Of a DNA stretch of 64,000 nucleotides, positions 32,790-41,130 are shown one piece after another. This DNA is from JACMQX01 sp040385105 (GTDB lineage Bacteria; Pseudomonadota; Gammaproteobacteria; Burkholderiales; Burkholderiaceae_C). A program made the position numbers and the translations under genes. The first letter of the stretch is position 1. Every line of letters begins with the position of its first letter. Where the stretch lies: assembly GCA_040385105.1 (NCBI GenBank), contig JAZKHY010000027.1, forward strand, positions 1 to 64,000, given 5' to 3'. The notes beneath the pieces are model-generated. The model ran no database searches. It was not told the origin of the DNA and saw nothing but the letters and a program-made list of their open reading frames with translations.

Positions 32790-33562
32790 TAGACGGTTTC
32801 AAGAAAGTCGGAAACAAGTTTGGCGAAGGACAAGGGCTTTTCGGTCGCGCTCATGTGGGCCGTGTTCATGCCGTGCAACTGGGCGCCGGAGATCGCCAGC
32901 GAGATCGCGCGGGACATCGCCTCGGGCGTGGACTCGTCGCGCTTGCCGTAGATCACGAGCGAGGGGCAGTGGATCAGCCCGTCGCTGGTGCGGAAGTCCA
33001 TGGCCATGATGGCCTCGCAGCAGGCGATGTAGGCGCCAGGGTCGGTGGCCTCCAGCACGGCGCGGGTGCGGGCCACGCGCCCGATGCCGCCGTTGACCGT
33101 GTCGGCGCGGAACTCGCGGGTGAACCAGCGCTGCATCGTCTGCTCGGCAATGGCCGCCATGCCGTCCTTGCGCACCGTATCGATGCGCTCGCGCCAGGAG
33201 GCGCGGCGCGCCTCCTCGAAATAATTGGACGAGTTGGCCACCACGATGCTGCGGATCATCTGCGGGTAGCGCACCGCCAGCGCCTGGGCCACCATGCCGC
33301 CCATCGACAGGCCGATGAAATGCACCGGCTTGCGCGCCTGCTCGGCAATGAGCGATGCCGCATCCTCGGCCAGCGCCGCCAGGGTGTAAGGGCCGGGCAC
33401 CACCTCGGACTTGCCGTGGCCCCGGTGGTCGTAGCGCAGCACGGTGAAGCGCGCCTGGAGCGCCGCGGCCACGTCGTCCCACATGCCCAGATCGCTGCCC
33501 AGCGAATGGCTGAGCACCAGGACGGGGCCCTTTCCCTGCTTGACGAAATTGAGTTGCGGCAT
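32789..33562 (-). CDS. pcaD: 3-oxoadipate enol-lactonase
   Basis: A 257-residue alpha/beta hydrolase that opens 3-oxoadipate enol-lactone to 3-oxoadipate in the protocatechuate branch. Nucleophile Ser86 in GLSMGG, oxyanion HSLGSD at 19-24, an Asp in YGKRDESTP and a C-terminal His (GMNTAHMSATEKP). A ribosome site AGGAA precedes the ATG. The family assignment is strengthened by PcaB three genes upstream. PcaC, which acts just before it, is not in the window. Confidence 0.92.
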   Translation of the reverse strand: MPQLNFVKQGKGPVLVLSHSLGSDLGMWDDVAAALQARFTVLRYDHRGHGKSEVVPGPYTLAALAEDAASLIAEQARKPVHFIGLSMGGMVAQALAVRYPQMIRSIVVANSSNYFEEARRASWRERIDTVRKDGMAAIAEQTMQRWFTREFRADTVNGGIGRVARTRAVLEATDPGAYIACCEAIMAMDFRTSDGLIHCPSLVIYGKRDESTPEAMSRAISLAISGAQLHGMNTAHMSATEKPLSFAKLVSDFLETV

Positions 33563-33642
33563 CTGTGCGGGTTCCTGCTGGCTGAACCGGCTTGCTGCCG
33601 GGCCCTGCCCTCCATTGTGCCGCCAGATTCATGCGGACCGCT

Positions 33643-34689
33643 TCAATGGCCTGCAACTTGTTCGCAGCCTCCGCTTGCGATCGCCCGCCGCACCGCCTGC
33701 ACCACGCGCAGGCTCTCCAGCGCGCTGGCCACAGTGACCAGCGGCTCTGCCCGGCGCTCGACCACGTCGCAGAAGTGGCCGAGCTGCACCGCCAGCGGGT
33801 CGGTGGCGTCCAGCGCAAGCTGCGCCGTGTCAAACGGCATCCACCAGCTGGCCGCGCCGGGGTAGACCCAGGTGCGCAGTGTGGGCACGGCCAGCGAGCC
33901 GCGGGTGCCGGCCAGAAAATAGCAGTCCTCGCCGGGGTGGTGCGGGTAGTCGGCGTTCTCGCCCGAGGTCTGCTCCCAGCTGCGCGGCGCGGCGGCAGCG
34001 TCCGACAGCGTGAATGTTCCCAGCGCGCCGTTGGCAAAGCGCAGGTTGATGACGGCGGTGTCTTCGACCGCAAAGCCGCGCACGGCGTTCGACGCCATCG
34101 CCTGCACGCTGGTCACGTCGCCACAGAGCATGCGCAGGTTGTCGATGTCATGGATCAGGTTGATCAGCACCGGGCCGCCGCCGGGCTCACGGCGCCAGGG
34201 GCCGCCCTCGAAGTAGCTGTCCGCCTTGTGGAACAGCGCACTGCCCATGACGCTGACCAGGCGCCCCAGCGTGCCGCGCCGGATCACTTCATGCGCGGCG
34301 CGCAGGGCGGCACTGTGGCGGCGGTGGTGGCCGACCAGCATCGGGACGCGCAAGGCTTCCAGCGCCCGCGCCAGCTGCTCGCCCGCCTCCACGGAATCAG
34401 CCAGCGGCTTTTCGATGAGCGCCGGCACGCCGTGCGCGGCACACGCCAGCGCGCCCGGCACATGCAGGGCATTGGGCGTCGCCAGAATGGCGCCGTCGGG
34501 CCGGGCCTGTGCAAACAGTACCTGCAGGTTCGGGTAGTGCGGAACCTGCGATTGCGCGGCGAGCGCCGCCGTTGCGGGAGACGGGTCGACGATGGCGCAC
34601 AGCCGCGCGCGGGGCGACTGCGCCAGCAGTTCCATGTGCCGGCGGCCGATCACCCCCGCACCCACCACCGCGATGTCCAGCGGCTTCAC
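33643..34689 (-). CDS. Gfo/Idh/MocA family oxidoreductase
   Basis: A 348-residue NAD(P)-dependent sugar- or polyol-dehydrogenase-like protein. The dinucleotide motif IAVVGAGVIGRRH is at the start and LIEKPLADS provides the conserved EKP lysine. I choose GTG (VKPLDIAV), which overlaps the pcaB stop as GTGA; the longer frame is antisense-type noise. Its place between pcaB and pcaD suggests a role with quinate, shikimate or a related cyclic polyol, perhaps an alternative dehydrogenase, but no known pathway step needs it. Substrate unknown. Confidence 0.88.
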   Translation of the reverse strand: MKPLDIAVVGAGVIGRRHMELLAQSPRARLCAIVDPSPATAALAAQSQVPHYPNLQVLFAQARPDGAILATPNALHVPGALACAAHGVPALIEKPLADSVEAGEQLARALEALRVPMLVGHHRRHSAALRAAHEVIRRGTLGRLVSVMGSALFHKADSYFEGGPWRREPGGGPVLINLIHDIDNLRMLCGDVTSVQAMASNAVRGFAVEDTAVINLRFANGALGTFTLSDAAAAPRSWEQTSGENADYPHHPGEDCYFLAGTRGSLAVPTLRTWVYPGAASWWMPFDTAQLALDATDPLAVQLGHFCDVVERRAEPLVTVASALESLRVVQAVRRAIASGGCEQVAGH

Positions 34690-35897
34690 GCCGCCACAGC
34701 TTCCTCCGCCGGCTCGCGCAGGGCCCGTACCTGGGCCAGCGCCAGCCGTGCGGCATGCTCCACCATCCCGGCGTTGAACCACTCCTGCGCCGCGGCCTTC
34801 GGCAGGCTGGCGCGCACCGCGTCCACATTGGCGCGCATGCGCTGCGGGTCCACCTGCAAGCCGGGCAAGGCGGCCGCCAGCGCGCGCGCGCTGCCGTGGG
34901 CCGACATCACCAGCTGCGGCCACTCGGCCAGCTCCGCCTGCCAGGCGCCCAGGGCGCGCTCGTGCTCATGGGGCATGGCCGCCAGCAAGGCAGCCACCCG
35001 TTGCGGCGCACGCTGCGCGGCGGCCAGCGCCACCATCGAGGCCACCGGGTTGTGCTTGTGCGGCATCGCGGCAGGGCTGCCGCGCCCCGGCTCATTCGGC
35101 TCGGCCAGTTCGGCCACTTCAAACTGGCTCATCAGCGAGATGTCGGTGGCAATCTTGCCCAGGCTGCCCACCAGCAGGCCGAGCTCGCAGCCCAGCGCCA
35201 CCCACTCGTCGCGCTGCGAATGCCAGGACGCCGCTGGCACACCCAGCCCCAGCTCGGCGGCCATGCTGGCCACCAGCGCGTCCCCCTTGCCCAGCATCTT
35301 CTCCAGCGTGCCTGCCGTGCCGCCCAGTTGCAGCTTGAGCGCGTGGCCTGCCGCCTCGCGCAGCCGGCGGCGGCTGCGCACCAGCGGCGCGGCCCAGCCC
35401 GCGCACTTGAAGCCGAAGCTGGTCACGCAGGCCGGCTGCATCAGCGTACGCGCGAGCATCGGCGTGTCGGCATGGCGTTCGGCCAGCTGCAGCAGCGCAT
35501 GGATGGATTTGTCGATGTCCAGCATCAGCGGCCTGAGCGCGTCACGCGTGGCCAGCGCCATGGCTGTGTCGATCACGTCCTGGCTGGTGCTGCCGTAGTG
35601 CACGAACGGCACCGCCTCGATGTTGAACAGGCCGACGGTTTCCTTCAGGCTGCGCACCAGTGGTATCGCCACGCTGCCGGCGCGGCCGCTCTCCCGCACG
35701 ATCTTGGCCACGTCGAAAAGCTCGACCCTGCAGGTGCCGATGATGGACTTGGCCGCCGCCTGCGGGATGATGCCCTCTGCCCCCTGCGCCCGCGCCAGCG
35801 CCGCCTCGAAGCGCAGCATGGCATCGACGAAGTTTCGGCCGTCAAAGGCCTCGATGACGTCGGGCGTCGAGAGGAAGCCGTCGAAGATGGTGCTCAT
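34686..35897 (-). CDS. pcaB: 3-carboxy-cis,cis-muconate cycloisomerase
   Basis: A 403-residue member of the fumarase/aspartase superfamily lactonising 3-carboxymuconate in protocatechuate degradation. The superfamily signature GRGSPAAMPHKHNP lies at 271-284, with GSTSQDVIDT at 102-111 holding another active-site loop. Length is somewhat below the usual about 450. The start MSTIFDGF overlaps the upstream stop by ATGA. It could in principle be adenylosuccinate lyase-like, but the sequence and the pca neighbours favour PcaB. Confidence 0.93.
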   Translation of the reverse strand: MSTIFDGFLSTPDVIEAFDGRNFVDAMLRFEAALARAQGAEGIIPQAAAKSIIGTCRVELFDVAKIVRESGRAGSVAIPLVRSLKETVGLFNIEAVPFVHYGSTSQDVIDTAMALATRDALRPLMLDIDKSIHALLQLAERHADTPMLARTLMQPACVTSFGFKCAGWAAPLVRSRRRLREAAGHALKLQLGGTAGTLEKMLGKGDALVASMAAELGLGVPAASWHSQRDEWVALGCELGLLVGSLGKIATDISLMSQFEVAELAEPNEPGRGSPAAMPHKHNPVASMVALAAAQRAPQRVAALLAAMPHEHERALGAWQAELAEWPQLVMSAHGSARALAAALPGLQVDPQRMRANVDAVRASLPKAAAQEWFNAGMVEHAARLALAQVRALREPAEEAVAA

Positions 35898-36790
35898 TTG
35901 CTTCGCCGCAGGCGAATCTGGTTCGGCAGCGGCACCGAGCGGCGCAGCACGCCCTCGCCCAGCCACAGCGCCGACTTGCGGGCACGCAGCGCCACCGTCT
36001 GCAGCGGCAATTGCTGGTAGTCGTCGTTGAACACCTCAAAGCTGTAGTCGCCGCGGTAACCGAGCTGGTGCAGCTTCAGGGTGAGCGCGGCCAGCGCCTC
36101 GCTGTGCACGCCTTCACCGGGGAACACCCGGAAATGCCGGGCCGTGGCAATGCGCTCTTCCACCGACTTGATCTCGTTCCACATGAAGTCGGCCAGCTGC
36201 ACCAGGAAGATCTTGTCCGGGTCCAGCAGTTCCAGGTCGTCCAGCGGTGTCTTGGTGGCAAACATGTGGAACGAGTCAAAGCCCAGGCCCAGGTTGGGCA
36301 TGTCGGCCTCGCACACAATGTCCCAGGCCTGCGGGAACTCGTTGATGACCCGGCCCCAGGACAGCGCCTCGAAAGCCACCTTGATGTTCATCGGCACCGC
36401 CAGCATGGCGAGCTTGCGCAGGTCGCGCACCAGCGCATCCCGGTCGCCCGTGGCGTGGGTGGAGGTGGACGAGCAGGCCAGCATCACCCGGCAGCCCAGC
36501 GCGTTGCACATCTCCAGCATCGACTTGGCAATGTCCACCTTGTAGTCGTGCAGGTGGCCCGACAGGCCCTCAAAGTCGCGCAGCACCTGGAAGCCCGTCA
36601 CCCGCAGGCCGCTGGCCTTGACGGCCTCCACGGCCGCGCGCCAGCCGCGCTCATGGCCCACGAGGTCGCGCGCGGAGAGCATCACCTGGGTGAAGCCTGC
36701 CTGCCTGATGGCGTCGAGCTTGGCCTCCAGCGGCCCCGCCAGCGAGATGGTGTCCATCCCGAAATCGTCGATGCTTCCGCCGGCGTTCAT
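35894..36790 (-). CDS. TIM-barrel sugar-isomerase-like protein, probable 3-dehydroshikimate dehydratase
   Basis: A 298-residue AP-endonuclease-2/sugar-phosphate-isomerase fold protein. Metal ligands expected for a dehydroshikimate dehydratase are present: Glu141 (AFEALSW), Asp172 (GLGFDSFH), Gln198 (LVQLADF) and Glu252 (YSFEVFND). In Pseudomonas QuiC1 this domain is fused to an HPPD-like domain; here the partner is the separate gene immediately upstream. It would convert 3-dehydroshikimate to protocatechuate. Its ATG is four bases after the upstream stop; an earlier ATG at 36811 would overlap by 17 bp. Its own stop overlaps pcaB. Function is inferred from fold and operon. Confidence 0.85.
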   Translation of the reverse strand: MNAGGSIDDFGMDTISLAGPLEAKLDAIRQAGFTQVMLSARDLVGHERGWRAAVEAVKASGLRVTGFQVLRDFEGLSGHLHDYKVDIAKSMLEMCNALGCRVMLACSSTSTHATGDRDALVRDLRKLAMLAVPMNIKVAFEALSWGRVINEFPQAWDIVCEADMPNLGLGFDSFHMFATKTPLDDLELLDPDKIFLVQLADFMWNEIKSVEERIATARHFRVFPGEGVHSEALAALTLKLHQLGYRGDYSFEVFNDDYQQLPLQTVALRARKSALWLGEGVLRRSVPLPNQIRLRRSK

Positions 36791-36794
36791 GGCT

Positions 36795-37676
36795 TCAGCC
36801 CCGCTCGTCATGGACGAGCTCGAACATGACGCCGCCCATGTAAGTGCGGGTCAGCGCGCCCCGGTCTTCGGAGTGCACGCCCTTGGACTCGACAAATTCC
36901 ACGCCGCGCTTGCGCAGCTCGGCCACCGTGGCCAGCACATCGGGCGTGCCCAGACCGATGCGCTGCAGGCATTCGTCGTCCTCCACATCCAGAACGCCCG
37001 GCTCGGGCTCGATCAGCTGGAAGTAGAAGGTGCCGCAGGGGCTGCGCAGGATGCGGCCCTTGGGCAGGATGCCGAAGCGCTCTTCCGCCGGCAGGGCCGC
37101 AAAGCCGAACAGCTCATGGTAGAACTCTGTCCAGTCGTCGCTGCGGTCGTTGCCGATGTACTGCACGATGCCGAAGAAGTGCAGCCCCGCGATGGCCGGC
37201 GGGTGCTGGTCCACACCCGGAATGGGCGTGAAGTCCACGTCGTAGATGGAGAACTCCTTGTGGCGGTCCACAAAGTAGATGCGGCTCGCGCCCACGCCAT
37301 GCACCGCCGGAATGTTGAGCTCCATCACCTCCACCTGCGCCGGTACGGCCCAGGCGCCGCGGTCCAGCGCCCGGCGGTAGGCGGCGCCGGCGTCGCGCAC
37401 CCGCAGCGCCATGGCCGCGATCACCGGCTCATCGGCCAGCGGCGTGCCGTCAGCATGGGCATTGACGATGATGTTGATGCCGCCCTGCCGGTACAGCATC
37501 ACCTCACGCGAGCGGTGCCGCGCAATCGGCCGGAAGCCCATCATCTCGAGCACCTGGCCGAGCGCCTGCGGCTTGGCCGTGGCGAACTCGACAAACTCGA
37601 CGCCTTCCAGCCCCAGCGGGTTGGCAGCGTCGGAGATGGATTCGCGGTCGCCCTGGGCGGGCATGGCATGAGGCAT
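36795..37676 (-). CDS. HPPD-like VOC protein, partner domain of a split QuiC-type dehydratase
   Basis: A 293-residue two-module VOC protein annotated by family as 4-hydroxyphenylpyruvate dioxygenase. NPLGLEGVEFVEFATAKP begins the first module and LHFFGIVQYIG the second. Of the HPPD iron ligands, His166 and Glu286 (GGVMFELVHD) are present, but the canonical QHIAL histidine is replaced: ECLQRIGLGT has Arg239. Dioxygenase activity is therefore doubtful. It matches the C-terminal half of QuiC1-type dehydroshikimate dehydratases, whose N-terminal half is the next gene. An AAGGAGA site supports the start. Too short (293 versus about 355) for true HPPD. Confidence 0.82.
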   Translation of the reverse strand: MPHAMPAQGDRESISDAANPLGLEGVEFVEFATAKPQALGQVLEMMGFRPIARHRSREVMLYRQGGINIIVNAHADGTPLADEPVIAAMALRVRDAGAAYRRALDRGAWAVPAQVEVMELNIPAVHGVGASRIYFVDRHKEFSIYDVDFTPIPGVDQHPPAIAGLHFFGIVQYIGNDRSDDWTEFYHELFGFAALPAEERFGILPKGRILRSPCGTFYFQLIEPEPGVLDVEDDECLQRIGLGTPDVLATVAELRKRGVEFVESKGVHSEDRGALTRTYMGGVMFELVHDERG

Positions 37677-37697
37677 GGCTGGTCTCCTTGAATGGGG

Positions 37698-38462
37698 TTA
37701 AACCGTGGCGGTAGCGGCCGTGGCGGCCGCATGCGCGCCGCCGAGGAACAGGCGCTCAATGTCCGGGTCGGCCAGCAGTTCGGATGCCGGCCGCTGCAGC
37801 ACCAGCCGGCCCGACTCCAGCGCAATGGCTTCGTCGGAAACCTTCAGCGCGCTCTTGACGTTCTGCTCGACCATCAGTACCGTCGTGCCCTGGTCGGCCA
37901 GCTTGCGCAGCAGCCTGAACACGTCCTGCACCACGATGGGCGACAGGCCGATGCTGGGCTCGTCGATCAGCAGCACCTTGGGCCGCAGCAGCAGCGCACG
38001 GCCGATCTCCAGCTGCTTCTGCTCGCCGCCCGACAGGGCCGATGCCTGCGAATGGATGCGCTCCTTGACCCGCGGAAAGAACTCCAGCACTTCCGGGATG
38101 CGCTCATGCGTGGTCTTCATGCCAATGGTGATGCCGCCCAGCTCAAGGTTCTGGAACACCGTGAGCTGGCCGAACAGGTTGCGGCCCTGCGGCACGAAGG
38201 CGATTCCCTTGGCCAGCAGTTCCTTCTGGGTGGCCCCGCCGATGTCCTGCCCGTCCACCAGCACCCGGCCCTGGCGCGGCTTGAGCAGGCCGAACAAGGT
38301 CTTGAGCACAGTGGACTTGCCCGCGCCGTTGGGCCCGAGCAGCAGCGTGATGGAGCCGCGCCGCGCCTTGAACGACAGGTTGTTCAGGATCATGAAATCC
38401 TTGTAGCCGGCGACGACGTCATCAAATTCAATGCAGGTGTCAGTGTGTGTACCGGTCGTCAT
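37698..38462 (-). CDS. Branched-chain amino-acid-type ABC transporter ATP-binding protein (LivF-like)
   Basis: A 254-residue ABC ATPase. Walker A GPNGAGKS is at 43-50, signature LSGGEQKQL in the middle and Walker B VLLIDEPSIGLSP after it. LivF-type length and sequence. I start at MTTGTHTD, three bases after the LivG stop on the minus strand. It energises the uptake system of this operon. Because its gene lies among quinate/shikimate genes, the imported solute is more likely a cyclitol or aromatic acid than an amino acid. 22 bp separate it from the HPPD-like gene downstream. Confidence 0.93.
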   Translation of the reverse strand: MTTGTHTDTCIEFDDVVAGYKDFMILNNLSFKARRGSITLLLGPNGAGKSTVLKTLFGLLKPRQGRVLVDGQDIGGATQKELLAKGIAFVPQGRNLFGQLTVFQNLELGGITIGMKTTHERIPEVLEFFPRVKERIHSQASALSGGEQKQLEIGRALLLRPKVLLIDEPSIGLSPIVVQDVFRLLRKLADQGTTVLMVEQNVKSALKVSDEAIALESGRLVLQRPASELLADPDIERLFLGGAHAAATAATATV

Positions 38463-38464
38463 CT

Positions 38465-39223
38465 TCAGCTCCCGAGGTAGGCGTCCAGCACCTGCTTGTT
38501 GGCCCGGATCTCCGCCGGCGTGCCGATGGCCATGACCTGGCCCTCCACCATCACCATGATGCGGTGGCACAGGTCCATCACGAAGTCCATGTTGTGCTCG
38601 ATCACGACGAAACTGCTCTTCTTGCCCTGCACCGGGTTGTGGTTCAGGTCCTTGAGCAGCGTCGAGATGCCGCCAACCAGGCTCGGGTTGACGCCCGCGC
38701 ACGGCTCGTCCAGCAGCACCAGGTCGGGCTGGCTCATGAAGGCCATGGCAATGTCCACCAGCTTCTGCTGGCCATAGCTCAGCGTGCCGGCCTTGAGGTC
38801 TGCCACATGGCGGATGCGGAAGCGGTCGATCAGCGCATCGGCGCGTTCGCCCAGGCCCGAGTCGGTCGGCGCGAACATGCGGCCGAACATGCTGCCCTGG
38901 TGCTCCTGCGCGGCGACGATCAGGTTGTCGCGCACGCTCATCTTGCCAAACACCTGCAGCGTCTGGAAGGTGCGGCCCACGCCCAGGCGGTTGAGTTCCA
39001 GCGGGCCGAGCTTCGTCACGTCCTTGCCGTTGAGCTCGATGGTGCCCGCGTCAGGCGTGATCTGGCCGAGCATCGAGTTGAACAGGGTGGTCTTGCCGGA
39101 ACCGTTCGGGCCGATCACGCCGAAAATCTCGCCCGGCATGACTTCAAATGACACACCACCCACAGCCTGGATCGCGCCGTAGGCCTTCTTCAGGCCGGTT
39201 ACCTTGAGAAGCGGCGCGCTCAT
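38465..39223 (-). CDS. ABC transporter ATP-binding protein (LivG-like)
   Basis: A 252-residue ABC ATPase with Walker A GPNGSGKT at 38-45, signature LSYGQQKLVDIA, Walker B VLLDEPCAGVNP and a LivG-type C-terminus. The start MSAPLLKV overlaps the LivM stop by 4 bp. It pairs with the LivF-like subunit. The signature LSYGQ instead of LSGGQ is usual for LivG. Confidence 0.93.
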   Translation of the reverse strand: MSAPLLKVTGLKKAYGAIQAVGGVSFEVMPGEIFGVIGPNGSGKTTLFNSMLGQITPDAGTIELNGKDVTKLGPLELNRLGVGRTFQTLQVFGKMSVRDNLIVAAQEHQGSMFGRMFAPTDSGLGERADALIDRFRIRHVADLKAGTLSYGQQKLVDIAMAFMSQPDLVLLDEPCAGVNPSLVGGISTLLKDLNHNPVQGKKSSFVVIEHNMDFVMDLCHRIMVMVEGQVMAIGTPAEIRANKQVLDAYLGS

Positions 39224-40233
39224 GGCTTGGCTCCTTCGACGGCCTGCGCGCCTGATGCCTGGCGTGCCGCCGATGCCTCGCGCGACAGGCGCCGCGCGCG
39301 CAGCCTGTCCGGCAGGCTCAGCAGCCCGTCGGGCAGCCAGATCATCAGCACAATCACGGCGGCGCCAAACAGCGGCAGGTACCAGTTGGCCACAAAGGGC
39401 ACGTCGCGCAGCCACTCCGGCACAACCACGCCCACCAGTGCACCCAGCACCGGGCCGAAGAAGTAGCCGGGCCCGCCGACCACCACCATCAGGTACATCA
39501 TGATCGACGCCCCCACCGCGAACGGCGCCGGCTCGATGAACTGCACCAGCGAGGCGAACAGCGCGCCGGCTATGCCCGCATAGGCCGCGCCAATGGCAAA
39601 GCTCAGCAGCGTGTAGTTGCGGATGTGCACGCCCAGGCTTTCGGCGCGGATGGGGTTGTCGCGCAGGGCGGTGAACGCCTTGCCCCAGGGCGAGCGCAGC
39701 AGGCCCCACAGCAGCCCGGCCATGATCGCCGTCACCACGAACACGAAGTAGAAGTAAGGCCGGTTTCCCTCCAGCGACAGCCCGAGGAAATGCGGGCGCG
39801 CGATGTTGTTGATGCCGAAGGTGCCGCCCGTGAGCCATTCCTCGTTGCGCATCAGCAGCCAGACCGCCGTGTTGAAACCCAGCGTGGCAAAGGCCAGGTA
39901 GATGGCCTGCACCCGCAGCGCCGGAAAGCCGAGGATGATGCCCACCACAAAGCAGATCAGCGCTGCAGCCGGCAAGCCGAGCCAGAAGCTGATGCCGGCC
40001 TTCATCAGGATGGCGACGGTGTAGGCGCCGATGCCGAAGAAGGCCGCATGGCCGAGCGACTTCTGGCCCGCATAGCCCACCGTCAGGTTCAGCCCCATGG
40101 TGGCGATGATGAAGATCATCCAGGTCGTGAGCAGGTAGACACCGTAGTTCTTGAGGAACGCGGGCGACACCAGCAGCAGGGCCAGCAAAACGCCAGCCAT
40201 CACCCACTGTGTTTTGAGCGAAGACTTCTTCAT
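39220..40233 (-). CDS. ABC transporter permease (LivM-like)
   Basis: A 337-residue inner-membrane permease with about nine or ten hydrophobic segments. Blocks typical of LivM are GLNLTVGYAGQKSLGHAAFF and the EAA-like cytoplasmic loop ALRDNPIRAESLGV. The start MKKSSLKTQW overlaps the LivH stop by 4 bp. Its last 25 residues are hydrophilic (RLSREASAARQASG), a common tail. Confidence 0.93.
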   Translation of the reverse strand: MKKSSLKTQWVMAGVLLALLLVSPAFLKNYGVYLLTTWMIFIIATMGLNLTVGYAGQKSLGHAAFFGIGAYTVAILMKAGISFWLGLPAAALICFVVGIILGFPALRVQAIYLAFATLGFNTAVWLLMRNEEWLTGGTFGINNIARPHFLGLSLEGNRPYFYFVFVVTAIMAGLLWGLLRSPWGKAFTALRDNPIRAESLGVHIRNYTLLSFAIGAAYAGIAGALFASLVQFIEPAPFAVGASIMMYLMVVVGGPGYFFGPVLGALVGVVVPEWLRDVPFVANWYLPLFGAAVIVLMIWLPDGLLSLPDRLRARRLSREASAARQASGAQAVEGAKP

Positions 40234-41105
40234 ACCTTGCGCTCCTCTTTGCGGCCCAGCAGCCCCTGCGGCTTGAACATGATGACCACCATGAACAGCA
40301 CCAGCGCCACCGCATCCTTGTACGCGGGTGAAATATAGGCGGCGGCCAGGTTCTCGCACACGCCCACGATCAGCCCGCCCAGCAGCGCGCCGCGCGAGTT
40401 GTTGAAGCCGCCGATGATGGCCGCGAAGAAGGCCTTGGTGCCCAGCGACTCGCCCATGTCGAACTTGGCAAGGTAGGTAGGCGTGACCAGCAGCGCCGCC
40501 GCCACGGCCAGCACGGCGTTGATGGCAAAGGCATAGAAGATCATGCGCGGCACATTGATGCCCAGCACCGAGGCGCTCTCGGTGTTCTGCGCCACCGCCT
40601 GCATCGCGCGGCCGGTAACCGTCTTTGACATGAAGGCCTGGGTGGCAAACACGATGGCCAAGGCCAGCGCGAAGGTGCCGATGTCGGCCAGCGTGATGGT
40701 CACGCCGGCAATGTTGAAGAGCTTGTCGGCAAACAGGCTCGGGAAGGGGTGGGCCTCTGCGCTGTAGCCGGCACGCAGGCCGTTGCGCATGACGATGGCC
40801 AGGCCGATCGTCGCCACCACGATCGGCATCATGCCGTAGCGGAACAGCGGGTCCACAATGCCGCGCTTGAACACCCAGCCAAGCAGCAGCATGGCCAGGA
40901 TGGCGGCAAACACAAAGCTCAGCAGCAGCGGTGCGCCGAACGACATGAAGGCCAGCATCATGAAAGCCGGCAGCATGACGAACTCGCCCTGGGCGAAGTT
41001 GATCGTGCCGCTGGCCTGCCACAGCAGCGTGAAGCCCAGGGCGGCCAGGCCGTAGATGCTGCCTGTGGCCAGCCCCGAGAAGAAAAGTTGTAGGAAGTCC
41101 GTCAT
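40230..41105 (-). CDS. ABC transporter permease (LivH-like)
   Basis: A 291-residue inner-membrane permease with about eight hydrophobic segments. GLATGSIYGLAALGFTLLW near the N-terminus and the GINVPRMIFYAFAINA region fit LivH. I start at MTDFLQLF; the open frame continues upstream into non-homologous sequence. It lies 25 bp after the binding-protein gene. Confidence 0.93.
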   Translation of the reverse strand: MTDFLQLFFSGLATGSIYGLAALGFTLLWQASGTINFAQGEFVMLPAFMMLAFMSFGAPLLLSFVFAAILAMLLLGWVFKRGIVDPLFRYGMMPIVVATIGLAIVMRNGLRAGYSAEAHPFPSLFADKLFNIAGVTITLADIGTFALALAIVFATQAFMSKTVTGRAMQAVAQNTESASVLGINVPRMIFYAFAINAVLAVAAALLVTPTYLAKFDMGESLGTKAFFAAIIGGFNNSRGALLGGLIVGVCENLAAAYISPAYKDAVALVLFMVVIMFKPQGLLGRKEERKV

Positions 41106-41130
41106 GCTGCGTGGCCCGTTCCGTGTCTGC

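Noticed and set aside
36795..37676. True 4-hydroxyphenylpyruvate dioxygenase for tyrosine degradation
   Set aside because: One iron-ligand histidine is replaced by Arg, the protein is short, no homogentisate genes are near, and its partner is a dehydratase-type TIM barrel.
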